A DNA stretch of 64,000 nt from Phocoena phocoena (taxonomy: Eukaryota; Chordata; Mammalia; Artiodactyla; Phocoenidae), in the NCBI RefSeq assembly GCF_963924675.1, contig NC_089221.1, positions 88,640,998-88,704,997 on the forward strand, written 5' to 3'. Each line of letters starts with the position of its first letter. Position 1 is the stretch's first letter. The position numbers and the translations under genes are program-made. The notes below the pieces were generated by a model. That model searched no databases. It was not told the origin of the DNA and saw only the letters and a list, made by a program, of their open reading frames with translations. Positions 24,717 to 36,546 of the stretch are shown here, piece by piece.

Positions 24717-24914
24717 TTTTTTTGCGGTACGCGGTCCTCTCACTGTTGTGGCCTCTCCCGCTGTGGAGCACAGGCTGCGGACGCGCAGGCTCCACGGCCA
24801 TGGCTCACGGGCCCAGCTGCTCCACGGCATGTAGGATCTTCCCAGACCGGGGCACGAACCCGCGTCCCCAGCATCGGCAGGCGGACTCCCAACCACTGCG
24901 CCACCAGAGAAGCC
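24717..24914 (-). mobile_element. CHR-type SINE
   Basis: Minus-strand copy with a perfect 15-bp target-site duplication, catagcatgattttt, at 24702-24716 and 24915-24929. Body substitutions (for example gtggagcac, ctccacggc) differ from the other copies. The several frames over it are SINE artefacts. Confidence 0.96.
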
Positions 24915-25129
24915 CATAGCATGATTTTTATATCCATATCCACCGCTAGCATCCTAAATGCAATCACTAAAGGAAAAATTAATTATTTACATGTCAGAAT
25001 ATTGTTTGCATATCATAAATCCTTGTAAAGTTTTTTAAGGTATCTTCAATTTCTAGATTTTCTTTAGCAAGAAAACAGTTCATTCAATGAAGCCATCATT
25101 TTGAGCAACCAGAAATTATTTTTTAACTT

Positions 25130-25400
25130 TTTATTATGAAAAATCTCAAATAAGTAAAAAAAAAAATAGAGGAAATGGTATAATGGACATTCATGTATGC
25201 ACCCCACAGGTCAACGATGATCAACTCATGGCCAATCTTTTGTCATTTATGTGTTGACACTTCTCTCCATTCCCCTCCCCACTTTGAACTGCTTTCAGAT
25301 AATCCCAGAAATTATGTTATTAAATTTATATGTCAAAATATATTTCTAATAGATTATCAGATTTTAAATATTCACATAATGCAGGTTTTTCATGGGGTTT
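25130..25400 (-). mobile_element. L1M-type LINE 3' UTR relic
   Basis: aactttttattatgaaaaatctcaaa, tataatggacattcatgta, gatcaactcatggccaatctt and tcagataatcccagaaatta follow the reversed 3' UTR of old L1M elements. It supplies much of a 148-codon frame (25193-25639) that is therefore not a gene. Confidence 0.68.
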
Positions 25401-25446
25401 TTTATGGGTGTCATTCTTCTATTTTATTTTATTTAAAAATTTTTTT

Positions 25447-25564
25447 AAACTTTTTATTTTATATTGGAGTACAGTTGATTAACAATGTTGTGTTAGTTTC
25501 AGGTGTACAGCAAAGTGATTCAGTTATACATATACGTGTATCTATTCTTTTTCAAATTCTTTTC
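25447..25564 (-). mobile_element. L1 3' end, severely 5'-truncated
   Basis: actttttattttatattggagtacagttgattaac, gtgttagtttcaggtgtacagcaaagtgattcagtta is the reversed terminal 3' UTR of an artiodactyl-type L1. Only the last ~115 bp before its tail are present. Mutations show it is older than the next L1. Confidence 0.8.
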
Positions 25565-25607
25565 ATGGTTTTATTAACCTGTTTATACTTTATTAGGAGC
25601 CTGTTGG

Positions 25608-26067
25608 TTTTTTTTTTTAACATTTTTATTGGAGTATAATTGCTTTACAATGGTGTGTTAGTTTCTGCTTTATAACAAAGTGAATCAACTATACATATAC
25701 ATATATCCCCATATCTCTTCCCTCTTGCATCTCCCTCCCACCCTCCCTATCCTACCCCTCTAGGTGGTCACAGAGCACTGAGCTGATCTCCCTGTGCTAT
25801 GCAGCTGCTTCCCACTAGCTATCTATTTTACATTTGGTAGTGTATGTATGTCCATACCACTCTTTCACTTCATCCCAGCTTACCCTTCCCCCTCCCCGTG
25901 TCCTCAAGTCCATTCTCTATGTCTGCGTCTTTATTCCTGTCCTGCCCCTAGGTTCTTCAGAACATTTTTTTTTTTATAGATTCCATATATATGTGTTAGC
26001 ATACTGTATCTGTTTTTCTCTTTCTGACTTACTTCACTCTGTATGACAGACTCTAGGTCCATCCACC
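25608..26067 (-). mobile_element. L1 3' end, 5'-truncated, younger copy
   Basis: About 460 bp of L1 3' UTR in reverse. A T-run tail is followed by attggagtataattgctttac, then ctctaggtggtcacagagcac, then gtcctcaagtccattctct and finally gacttacttcactctgtatgacag. An imperfect duplication (taggagcctg) flanks it at about 25594 and 26068. The same sequence occurs on the plus strand at 50.2-50.7 kb. Confidence 0.9.
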
Positions 26068-27874
26068 TAGGAGCCTGGTTGTATTATACAAAACTAAAAT
26101 ATGCTTTAAAAGGACACTTAGGAGGCTCTTCTTGATAATTTATAATATCAACAGTAGTTTCAACACAGCTAAAGTAAGTTTTTATTCCTGGCTTCTTCAG
26201 GTACCTTCTGGCAGGCTCTGATTACCAAATTTTTATTCTGTTATTAAGAATAAAAATTAGAAATGAAAGGCAAGTTATAATGTCATAGTTTTAATCAATC
26301 ACTAGAGCTTAATTTTTCCTCGTTTCTTTGCTTTCAAGGTGAAAATATTCATAAGAAGATCAATTCATTCTTGGAATTTAGATGTACTATGAAAAATTTA
26401 GACATCTCACTACAAATACAGATGGAGCTGTAAACATAAAAGACCAGAACATCAGAATTCCATAGCAAAAATCTCTGGTAAATTACCACAGATTTCAGAA
26501 GGAAGACATTTTGGGGGGAGAGAAAACACTGAATGTCTACACTGCTCTCTAGCTTAAAGAATTTGTTCTCCAGGTCTTTGATGTGAATTTCGGAGAGCTA
26601 CCGAATAAAGGGGTAAGGCTATGTCATTTTTACATCAGCCACTTGTTTCTGGGCATGCTAGGAGGAGAGGCATTCAAGAACCTCTTCAGAACTTTGCTTT
26701 CAAAGTTTAATTATGAATGGAATAGCATAGCAGGAAGACAGATAAATTCAATGAGTGCACATAGGCCTCTGTCCACAGGCCAAGATTTTATTTCCAAAAG
26801 GACACAGGGCCTTCTCCTTGAACAATGCCATGGTTAGCTCATCATACCGACACAGGGCTTGTGCCAGGACATATAAGGCTTTCGATGTTCCACTATTCAT
26901 TACTCCCTGATGCTTGCCAAGGACCAGACTGAGCCCATTCAGTATAAACTTAGTGCTGGGCCCAATCAAAGGACTTCAAGGAAAACATGAACAAGTGTTT
27001 TGTATGCAGAATCCAGCCGCTGGCAGTGTCTATTAATGTAACACTGTTCCCAGCTAATTCTCATTTAAAAAATGGCTTTTGAACTAAATTGAGTTACCTC
27101 TCTGCTGTATTTTAACATTAACTGACACAAAAAGAAGAAAATGGTTATAATTATTCATTTTAAAATGTACTTCGTGATAGTAATTTTCCAAGCAATCTTC
27201 TCCCACGCTTTAAAATGGCACATGGGCAGGGAAACTGGACAACAAGTACCAACTTTTAATCATCATCTATTGCTTTTATTTTAATTAACAAAAATTTTTC
27301 AAAACCACTAAAAATATAGAATTGAATGTACAAAGGATGCCACTTCAGTTGGGAGAAATGGTAAGGATATACTCTGCAAAAATTTCAAAATAGACATCAC
27401 AGAGGCGAAAAACCCTTGAGAAAATGGCGACAGAGACCCATGTGAATGGGTTCACCAGTTCCCAGGGCATGCGCACTCCAGGGCTGGGGCACTCATTCAA
27501 TGTGGAATGTGGGCGGCTGTGGCTCAAGTGAGATGAGTTCAACCAGTCTTGGCAGCTTATCCTCAAGGAATGAGGATTAAATACAGCTTTCTTCCCTCAA
27601 TCCCCAGAATGGGTGGCCATTACAAACTACAGGGTTTCTGTCTCCAAAGAGTGAGATTCATGAAAATGAAATATGGAGAGATAGAGGGGGCATCAGAGAA
27701 GCTGATCCCCCCCAAAACAGACTCCTAAGTGGCATTGTACCGATACTATTTTTAAATACTAAAATTTTTAGTGCCAAATCAGTCTCAAATTAGGAAAATA
27801 ATTTATTACAAGTTTTAATTTCCATTTGGTAGCTTTATTTCCAGCAAATTTTTAGAACTGAGGAACAAAAATCA
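26068..27874. other. Unassigned DNA
   Basis: About 1.8 kb in which I recognise no repeat or gene. A 73-codon minus-strand frame at 26748-26969 has a balanced composition. It lacks an ATG, has a stop just upstream, and matches no protein I recognise. The part at 27400-27600 is somewhat GC-richer. Confidence 0.4.
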
Positions 27875-28045
27875 AGAGTGTGGTGATTAAAGAGATGCAA
27901 TGTTGAATCAGACAGAGCTGAGTTCTAATCCTGATTTCACCACTAACTGGGATCTTGGCAAACTATTTAATCTCTCTTAGTCACAGATTCCTTATTTGTA
28001 AAATGGAAATAATGCCTACATATTCGCTTTGAATTTGGAGTGTGT
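27875..28045 (+). mobile_element. MIR SINE
   Basis: gagctgagttctaatcctgatttcaccactaactgggatcttggcaaac and tatttgtaaaatggaaataatgcctac match MIR in order and spacing. The 3' end is missing. Confidence 0.9.
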
Positions 28046-28150
28046 GTGGTGATGGGATATCTTTCCCATCACCATCTTTCAGCTTAGTCCACCCTGTTGA
28101 TCAGAAACACTAGAGTCCAAAGCTACTGTCTTACTGCTGGCCTTCATTAT

Positions 28151-28367
28151 GGTTTTTTTTTTTGTTTTTTTTTTTGCGGTACACGGGCCTCTCACTGTGG
28201 TGGCCTCTCCCGTTGCGGAGCACAGGCTCTGGACGCGCAGGCTCAGCGGCCATGGCTCACGGGCCCAGCTGCTCCGCGGCATGTGGGATCTTCCCGGACC
28301 AGAGCACGAACCCGCGTCCCCTGCATCAGCAGGCGGACTCTCAACCACTGCGCCACCAGGGAAGCCC
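28151..28367 (-). mobile_element. CHR-type SINE
   Basis: Minus-strand copy. Its tail is a T-run broken by one g. The duplication ttatggtttt is visible on both sides (near 28147 and 28373). It is flanked on the left by a MIR. Confidence 0.94.
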
Positions 28368-28374
28368 CCTCCTT

Positions 28375-28902
28375 ATGGTTTTGCTCTTGTTTATGTTCAC
28401 CACTGTACTTATGGTACCAACAACAAAAAACACAAGACAAAAAGCCTACACAGGAAGAAACTCCTGCAAACACAGCACAGTGTGTTGTAATTTCCCCCAT
28501 GTATCAGTAATGCTTGACTGTCTAAAGAATTCCTGGCAGAAGAAATATTTAAATCACATCATTTATAAGACTGGAAATCTTATGACAAAGCAGTTTTCTC
28601 ATGATTTTTTTTCTGCTAATAACATTTACTATTCTAAACACTGTAAAGTCAGAGTCGAGAGACTAAAAGAATGTTGGCTAGTAGGAAAAGGTAAATATGT
28701 GATAAATACCACAAAGAAGCCAATCGGGGGGAAGAAAGGATATTTGCCATCAGAATTACTGGGTACTTTGCAAATATGCGTAACACCCTGTGAAAGTGTG
28801 GAACTACTTATTTTTTCTGTCTTTAAAGGTTTTATTTTATGTGAGCCAGTTAATCTGTCCTTACTCTGCTTAAAATCATCAGCTGTGAATTCACTTGGAT
28901 AG
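28375..28902 (+). CDS. 175-codon open frame, unknown, probably chance
   Basis: An ATG at 28375 in non-SINE sequence opens a 175-codon frame ending in TAG at 28902. Read upstream into the SINE, the same frame gives 246 codons, the longest in the window. The predicted protein is rich in Lys, Ser, Cys and hydrophobic residues, without a signal peptide, a clear membrane helix or any domain I recognise. The start context is poor at -3 (c), with G at +4. No promoter, splice site or polyadenylation signal is evident. A frame this long in AT-rich DNA is moderately unlikely, but nothing shows selection. Confidence 0.12.
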   Translation: MVLLLFMFTTVLMVPTTKNTRQKAYTGRNSCKHSTVCCNFPHVSVMLDCLKNSWQKKYLNHIIYKTGNLMTKQFSHDFFSANNIYYSKHCKVRVERLKECWLVGKGKYVINTTKKPIGGKKGYLPSELLGTLQICVTPCESVELLIFSVFKGFILCEPVNLSLLCLKSSAVNSLG

Positions 28903-29934
28903 AATTTAGAAAGCAATCAGAGCAAAAAAGACCCATTTCATCAGCTTTATACAGTTATGCAGAAGGTAACCTGTATTCAGTAATTCAATTTCTAAAACTT
29001 CAGAAAACTTCCTGCAACTTACGATTTTTAAGCTGCAGCCATTTTGCTTTCAAGGGGCATGAAGAACTTTCAAATTCAAACAGCGTTCCTTAGAAAAATG
29101 CACAAGGCAGGGCATTGCCTCTGCTTCAAAAACTGTACATTTGTTGTTTTTGTCATTGTTGTCTAAATGATCATTTGGTCAGTTTGGATCCTATCATCTA
29201 ATATTTTCAACATAAACTTGCAGTATAAAACACTAGTAATCTAATTTAAGAAAAAATAAAATACAGCATTGGTCAGCAGAGGTTTGTGAGCACTAAAAGT
29301 GAAGAAAATGTGTGAGAAGGTTAATTATGAGCTTTTATGTCATGTCATATATCTTACCAGGAAATCTCACACTCTTGTAGTAAAACTTTTTATTTTTCAA
29401 GTGTTTCAGGGAAAATAAGAAATTTTCTCTTTCATTTACCACAATGCTTGTATCTCCTTCACTTTGATGGAAGAGATATTTTGGAAGCTAGTAGGTCTTT
29501 TATTTTATAGTTAAAAGGATAATAGGTCTCTTCTGTAGTTTTGTATTGACTCTATTTAGTTTACTTCTCAAAAAGTTTCCCTTAATTCACCCTTTTTCTA
29601 CAGTTCACAACCAAGTTGCTCTGATGCTTTTTATTGATTTTTCCTTTATTCCCCTCAAGTTGCCATCCTCTTCTTGCTTCCACGGAGCAAACTGTGCCAG
29701 ACACTATGTCTTATGCTGGACATTCTCAAATTTCCTTCATCAATTCTATTCTCTCCCTCAGCCAAATATTAATTTTATACATAATTACATTTCTAAATAT
29801 TATTTTCATTAGAAAGGTTACCTACAATAAAAATAAAGAAATTAATCAATCCTCTAAGACTTCTCCTGAATTTATAGAGGATCACACTAAGATATAGGCT
29901 CAAAATGTACAGTTCAACCAACTATACTTATTGT
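28903..29934. other. AT-rich DNA, nothing recognised
   Basis: About 1 kb of AT-rich sequence. A pyrimidine-rich part at 29560-29760 carries two overlapping ~88-codon frames without known motifs; an old LINE fragment is possible but not shown. Confidence 0.4.
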
Positions 29935-30570
29935 CTCCTACAGGACATACCTCTGTGCATCCCTGATGACGAAGAACAAAAGCTTAAGATATAGCCTCTG
30001 TCCTCTGAGAAGCTTCTTACTTTAGTTGAGTGAGACTAACACATATGAAAATGTTAAAAACAGATACGAAGAGTAAAAGATTCATTCACTGAATGTAAAA
30101 CATTTTTCAGAGTTTTGGGACAAAGCAAGTGGCACAAAACAACATGTATAGGATCATCCTATTTCTATTAAAAATATATTAAAAAATGACTAGAAAGATA
30201 CAGAGAACTCTGGGGAATAGAAAGAATTTTACCTTTTTCTTCACACAGTTTGGACATGCTTTTTTTTAAAAAGTATAAATTGCTTAGGTATGAATTAACA
30301 AAGAACTAACAATAAATAAAATGGATTCAGATGGGTGAAGGCTTCTTGGAAAAGGCAGAAAGAACTGGTGTGAACCTTGAAAAACAGGCAGAGAAAGCAC
30401 ACAGCACTGTGGAAGAAAAGTTTTTAGCACTTAGAAAAGATGTAATTTGGCTTCAGGAGATGATTCAGGTAAAGCTGTAGTAGAAAAGCCTGGCTGTTGT
30501 AAACTGGTGAAGGCTTTGACGTAATGTAGTTATTAAGCCATTAGAACTTGCATATGTTTCTCAAAGTTGC
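29935..30570 (-). mobile_element. L2 LINE, interrupted by an L1M fragment
   Basis: The first part (about 29940-30080) has tctgtcctctgagaagcttctt and gagtgagactaacaca, like the reversed L2 3' region. The second part (about 30290-30570) has ggcttcttggaaaaggcag, gaaccttgaaaaacagg and aagcctggctgttgtaaactggtgaaggctttg. The two parts lie in consensus order with foreign sequence between. Confidence 0.58.
30105..30290 (+). mobile_element. L1M-type LINE 3' UTR fragment
   Basis: atgtataggatcatcctatttct, actagaaagatacagagaactc and cacagtttggacatgctttttttt follow the plus-strand L1M 3' UTR. It separates two parts of an L2, so it inserted into that L2. Confidence 0.52.
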
Positions 30571-30999
30571 TTGTAACTATAAAAAAGGTAAAGGATAAAA
30601 CACAGCTTTCTCTGGGTACATACCCAAGTTACAAACACAGGTAGGAAAAATGTGGGAAAAAATTTTAAATGCTAGAAAAGAAAGAGAGCTACATTTAACT
30701 CTTAACAATCTGTATATGTAGCTTCATTTCTTATCCTAGACAACTTGTAAGATTCTTCCCAAAAGGAATGGGACAGAAGAGCTCTGCTTTCAACATTTTT
30801 GCTGATATAACTATTCTAAAGTTAACTAACAATTATAAAAACAAGAAAGAAACATAAAGCTTTTGTAGAGTTTATATTCTATTAGAAAAAAGGTCATTAA
30901 AGCAAAAAACTTAGTATCTCTCCCTATTTATTTACTTAAAAATATGCATCAAAAAGAGAATAAAAGTGACGGTGACAGAGAAGGAACAGGAAGAAGTCT

Positions 31000-31203
31000 G
31001 ATGCTTTACAATTTGCAAATTAATTTTACATATTATTTTATTGGACAACTGCCAGAAAGTGAGGGATTAATCCTATTTGAAATGGTGGAAAACTGAGGCT
31101 CACAGAGGTGGAGTGATTGATTTACTCAAGGTTACTCAAGCAGTAAGTAAGAAGCTGGGCCTGAAAGCCAATTCTTCTAAGTTGAGGGCTCTTTCTACTA
31201 CAC
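31000..31203 (-). mobile_element. MIR SINE
   Basis: Reversed MIR: tttacatattattttattgg, ggaaaactgaggctcacagagg, ctcaaggttactcaagcagtaagtaagaagctgggcctg and ctctttctactacacca. Nearly full length. Confidence 0.9.
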
Positions 31204-31299
31204 CACTTCTACCAACGCCACCACAGTATGCACCAGGGGAAAACTGAGACTGCAGAATAACAAAGCAGGACAGGATTCTACTTCTTGTAAATATGAAAA

Positions 31300-32045
31300 T
31301 AAAATACAACTTAAAAGACAGACAATAACAGGTGTTGACAAAAATGTGGAGAAACCAGAGGCCTCATACACTGCTGGTGGGACTATCAAATGGTACAGTC
31401 ACTTTGGAAAACAGTCTAGAGTTCCTCAAAATATTATACCTAAAGTTACCATATGACCCAGCCATTCCACTTCCAGATAGACAAACAGGTAAATAGATAC
31501 ATGGAGAGAAAGAAAAGGGATATATATGTAACCTCCAAGGGAAGTGAAAACATATGCCCACATAACAACTTGTACACAAATGTTCATGACAGCATTATTC
31601 ACGTTAGCCAAGAAGTAGAAGCAACTCAGATGTCCATCAACTAATAAATGGATAGACAAAATGTGGTATATATCTATTCAATGGAATATTATTTGGCAAT
31701 AAAAAGGAATGAAGTACAAATAAATGCTACAACATGGAAGAAAACTGAAAATATTGTTTTAAATGAAAGACACAAAGAGGCACATATATACTATCCCACT
31801 GATATGAAATGTCCAGCATAGGCAAATCTGTAGACAGAAAGTAGACTGGTGGTTGCCAGGGGCTGGGGAAGGGGGTAATTGGAAGTGACTGCTATTGGTT
31901 ACTTTCTGGGCTGATGAAAATATGCGATAATTAGATTGTGGTGATGGTTGTACAATTCTATGAATACAGTAAATACCACCTGAAGATGGTGAATTTCATG
32001 GTATGTGACATATATCTCAACAAAGCTGCTATTTTTAAAGGAGGT
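31300..32045 (+). mobile_element. Older L1 LINE: end of ORF2 plus 3' UTR
   Basis: About 745 bp from the ORF2 C-terminal region onward: gttgacaaaaatgtggagaaacc, gaccctcatacactgctggtggga-like start, ccatatgacccagccattcca, gatgtccatcaactaataaatgg, then 3' UTR with gtggttgccaggggctggg and tgtgacatatatctcaacaaagctg. Stops and indels break the ORF2 frame. It is an L1M/L1P-grade copy, older than the L1 at 49.6 kb. No clear target-site duplication. Confidence 0.9.
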
Positions 32046-32779
32046 GAAAAAATGGAGAGAAATAGAGAAACTTAAAAATAGAAAATAATTACAAAAATAA
32101 ATTATATAGAATTTCTTTCCTAACAACCTCTGAATTTTAAACACAACTCTGAAAAGTATATTATTTAGTATCTTTTGTTAATTAAGAGAGATAAAGAAAG
32201 TTTTAAAACTACGATTAGGCATTGTTTTATAATTCAGTTTCTTCTGCAGCTTCAAAACGTCATTTCACTAGGCTCCTTTAAAACTTCATTCTTTTCACTC
32301 CACAAGTCTTAAAGACATGAGAAATTAAAAGGTGAATCACGGAATTCAAACTGTTTTTATGAAATCCTTCATTTGAATGGAATACGTAGAGAGATAAGGC
32401 AAAAGGTATTTTTAAAGGGACAGATGACACATACATAAATAAAGTAAATACACCTCTCAGGAGTCATAAGGACTTTGACAGGTCAGGATGGGCACCCGTT
32501 TCCTTAGGGTTGACTCATGTAAGCCCATCCCACGTCCTCTTTCTTGATCATCTCTCTCTGACATCATGTATCCTTCTAACGGATGTCTGCCAAAAACCAC
32601 TCTTAGTTTGATTCTGTTTTTATTGAAATTGAATTAATTCTATCCTAGGCAAAAAATTTTTTCTAAGCCTTTATTTTTCTTTGTTTTTCTAAAACTTGAA
32701 AATTTATACTATGAAATGTAAATAGCATTGTCCTGTTTCATTTGATTCAACACATGTGCTTACTCCTCATGAGATGTAT
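32046..32779. other. AT-rich DNA, nothing recognised
   Basis: About 730 bp without a supported gene or repeat. Confidence 0.5.
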
Positions 32780-33030
32780 GGTGCAGAGTTAAGAGCGGAA
32801 CAGCGGAGCCAGACTTCCCGAGTTCTAATCCTGGCTCTGCAATTTATTAGCTATAGTTCTACGAACCCAAAGTTAAGTCACTTGACCTCTCTGGGGTCAG
32901 GTTCCTCATCTTAAAATAGGAAAATAATCATAACTTCCTTGCAAGCTTGTGTGAGGGTTATATGAGTTAACATATGTAAAGCACTTTGATCAGTGCTGTG
33001 TACATAATACAACATTAAGCGCAGCCTAAG
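32780..33030 (+). mobile_element. MIR SINE, near full length
   Basis: agccagacttcccgagttctaatcctggctctgcaatttattagc, tcacttgacctctctggg, ctcatcttaaaataggaaaataatcataac and gtaaagcactttgatcagtgc match MIR from head to 3' end. Confidence 0.93.
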
Positions 33031-33879
33031 TGTGAGCTAATTCCTTAGTAATGAAAACAAGGACCATCTGAGTGCCTTCCTTTATTTGCAGCTTGCACTA
33101 GGGTCAGCCTTAACCCACCTGGGCTTCCAGGCTCACAGAGCACAGCACAAGGAGCAGGACTGCTGCCTCTGTTCCCTAGCCTGCTGCTCCACGGAAAACA
33201 CCCTGTGGGTCCATATGAGAGAGACGAAGGGGTGTTGGGACCATCACTCCTGAGAGATAATAATACACACCAAAGATAATCCTGCCCATAAATGAGTTAT
33301 TTCAATTCTCAATGTTCCTTTTTACTATCTACTTATTGCCTCCATTTTCTATCCTGTTCCTGATTTATAAGAGCCCTTTCTAAGTATTTCTTTCTCCCTC
33401 TAAAATTACACATGGCTGTCAGTCATTCATTGCTGTACTGCTTAAGAAAGGTCACTTGGAACGGAAAGGAGGACTCAATCTTAAAGAAAATGACCTAGAA
33501 TCTTGAGTATGTTCTTCCAAAAAAATGCAATGAAAATTTTTGTAGTCCTTATGGTGATAAAATAATATGTGTTCATTATATGCATAATGCTGATATCCAG
33601 ATTACTGCCTCCTTGCCTGCATATAGGATGGTCTTAGTTTTCTGAATAGAAAGAAATGGAAAAGACAATGGACTAGAAAAAGAATTTAACTTTTTTTTTT
33701 TTCAGACCTGGTCCAGGTTCTGAAACAGAACAAGCTTTGCAAAAGTACTCAACACCTTGGAACTCCATTCCTTAGCTGCCGTTTAGTGCAGCAACATGGG
33801 GTTATATGTGGACCAAGACAGATCATCGAGGGAGGACATTCTCTGCTCTTCTTTTTAGTTCCTGCATATAATCCAGCAG
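33031..33879. other. Unassigned DNA
   Basis: About 850 bp. The part at 33090-33250 is GC-richer (cctgggcttccaggctcacag) but matches no family I recognise. A T-run lies near 33690. Confidence 0.4.
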
Positions 33880-34595
33880 CAAATGCTTTTAGCTCTAGCC
33901 TTAAACTATATACTAATCTCCACTTCTATCATGCAGGTCCACACCACAATCATGTCTTACTTAAGCTGTTATAATACTGCTCAACTCCTTTCCCTGGTAC
34001 TGTCTATTCACTACTCAACAGGTAGCATGATCATTTTTAAATGAGAGCATGTCATTCTCTCACTCAAAACCTTCCAATAGCTTTTCACCATATGTAAAAA
34101 TCCAGACCCCTTCACATGACCTACAAGGCCCCACATAATCTGCCTGCTGTCATGTACTCCGACCTTATTTTCCTATCCCTCCTTCCTTCACTGACTTTTG
34201 CTCTGGACATACTGCCCTCCTTTCTGTTTCTCAAACACACCAATGTGGTTCTGCTTCAAGGACTTTGTACTTGCTATTTCCTCAGTGATTCACACAGCTC
34301 ACTCCTTGACTTCACTCAAGTCTCTGCTCCAGTGCCAGCTCTTCCATGAGGCAGACCCTCACTAAGCTGTAGAAAACTGAAAACTATAATCCCCAGGCAC
34401 ATATCCTACTCCCTACATCCACTTAAGCTGTTATACTTTTCTTATCACTCTCTGAGGAATATTTTCACTTGTTCATTATCCATCCCTCCTACTGGAATGT
34501 AACTCCCCGAAGACAGGGTCTATTTTGTTCACTGCTGTAACTCCGGTGCCAAGAATAGAGATCAGCAAGTATTCATTGAATAAATAAATAATCAG
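33880..34595 (+). mobile_element. L2 LINE, long 3' segment
   Basis: About 715 bp of clear L2: catgtcattctctcactcaaaaccttccaatagc, acctacaaggccccacataatctg, cttgctatttcctcagtgattc, actggaatgtaactccccgaagacagggtc, aactccggtgccaagaatag and the 3' end attcattgaataaataa. The frame is broken throughout. One of the best-preserved ancient repeats here. Confidence 0.93.
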
Positions 34596-36546
34596 GTGAA
34601 CCTCAATGAAAGTGCTTAGAAGACTATGAAGTATTATGAACTCTTCGGATACAGGAATCACCTTCGTACCCTTAGGGCTGAGCACCTAGTAAGTTTGAAG
34701 AATGAATTCATGAATGAATGTACCAAGTTAAGTTTGAAGGATGGATAGATGGATTCCTGAATGAATGAAGTTGTTGTGTTTAAGGATAATCAGGTTAGGC
34801 TAGGTCTATATATCTGAATAAAGTTATGAGTAACTATTACTAAACATTTTTAAAATTTCCTTTGGCTTTTCTATCGTAAAACATTTTTTTGTTAACCCTC
34901 TCCTTTTTTTAGCACTAAGTAGAACACCCCTTAGATATCCTGGGTTTGTGTTCTTACCTAAAACAAGACAAACTGGGGGAAAGCATCCCATTAGATCATG
35001 TTCCCTAGTAGGCCAAAAGATTCACACCCTTGGACAAAGACCTAGTGGGAAAGTAAAAAGGTAGAGTAGGCAGGGAAATACCTGGGCTTTGCAAAAGGAA
35101 AGACAAGGAGTGATGGAGAGAATGGAATACTGGCCACTGCTCCCCTCCCAGGATTCCCAAACATGGTCCTATGAGTTTTCATTATTTTATTGCATATGTT
35201 TAATATAAACAATATATAGCAATACAAGAGCAATACATGATTAAGATTTTTGTGATCTTTTTTGATAGTAATACTACATTTTATAGTATCTACATTTTAT
35301 TTGAATCACTTTTCACACATCAAATAACATCAAGTCCAACTTTTCACACATCAAATACATCAAGTCCAAAGACGGTGAGGGGGGAATGGGCAGAGGTGGG
35401 AGGTAGAATATATCCACTCTGTTAAAATCAGAGAAAGAATTTCTTTTCTTTATAATGTCTGTCATTAGAAGTCTATCATATAACAGAGTCAAATGCCTTT
35501 ATTCTCGTCTAGCTTAAGGGTCAATAAAGTGACCACAGTTTATCGACACTAAGGTGTGGTTGTTGTTCCTCACCCGAGTCCTGGATGGGCCGGGTGCACC
35601 CTAGCTCGCTCTGGCTCTTGGACCAGAGCTAGGCAAAGCTCTCAGTGCTCTGTCAGCCTTCGTCTTCACTCATCTGCTTTAAACTGTGTATGAGAAAACC
35701 CACTGGATTCAAGAACACCCGAGCAGAACCTGAAGCATAATTCTGAATTAATCTTTTTTTAAGATCCTCTCTTGAAGTTTAATTTGAAACAAATTCTTCA
35801 GTAATGCAAGCTATTTATTTATAATAACACTTGAAACTGACTAAAATATGTACTTCTAAATATAGAATTTCTCATATTTCTTACCTGGATATTAATAGAT
35901 ATAATACAGTGCATTATAGCTATACCATTCAAAAAAGACAAAGAAACGAATTAATACATGTATCATAAACAAACTTGCCACTTGACTGTGGAATTAGATT
36001 TTAATTAATGGGCCCTTTCTCAAGTTTGTAAATAAAGTTTACTGCTTGAAAGCAGTTTCCTATTTAGAGGAAAATAAGGCTTTTAAATGATTTCAATTTC
36101 CAAATGCTGAGTGATGTCGAATTTTTTCAAAGTATTCTTTATTTTAATACTTAAGAATTTGTTATTTTTGATGAGAATCATCATTTGTCAATCCTACTGC
36201 AGTATGCTTTCTTTCCTGGTAGTACATTGGCATGCTTTAAAAAAAAAAGCAAATTTGTGCCTGAAAAACATCACACTATCATTTGCTGTACCTTAATTTT
36301 TTTAAGGAGAAGAAGCCCCACACACCTAATTAGGATGGCATTTTATGTGCTTCCTTGTTTCTAATTAGTGGTTCAAATAAAATATCCTAATATGAGTAGT
36401 TATTAAACCTGGGTTCTAAGTCTCCTTCTTCCTCTTGCCAATACACTGAAGAGTCCATATTACCAGCACCAAGTCTCCTTCATCAGGCCAATGGCAACAA
36501 GAAATCTTCAACAAGTGTTGGCCTGACCCCTTTTCTTTTTCTACAG
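34596..36546. other. AT-rich DNA with a small GC-rich island
   Basis: About 1.95 kb. It holds gaatgaat-like short repeats at 34700-34770, the tandem duplication at 35308-35368, and a patch at 35560-35660 with several CpGs (cacccgagtcctggatgggccggg). No gene is supported. The patch is too small to be a CpG island. Confidence 0.45.
35308..35368. repeat. Tandem duplication of ~31 bp
   Basis: Two adjacent copies run from acttttcacacatcaaata to catcaagtcca (35308-35338 and 35339-35368). They differ only by one missing a in the second, which indicates recent slippage. Confidence 0.95.

Noticed and set aside
25193..25639. 148-codon hydrophobic frame.
   Set aside because: Lies across reversed L1M and L1 3' UTR sequence; the hydrophobicity comes from T-rich DNA.
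26748..26969. 73-codon minus-strand frame with balanced composition, considered as a retrocopy.
   Set aside because: No ATG start, a stop directly upstream, no poly(A) or target duplication, and no protein I recognise.
35560..35660. CpG-containing patch considered as a CpG-island promoter.
   Set aside because: Only about 100 bp with a handful of CpGs, far below island size; no transcript structure follows.
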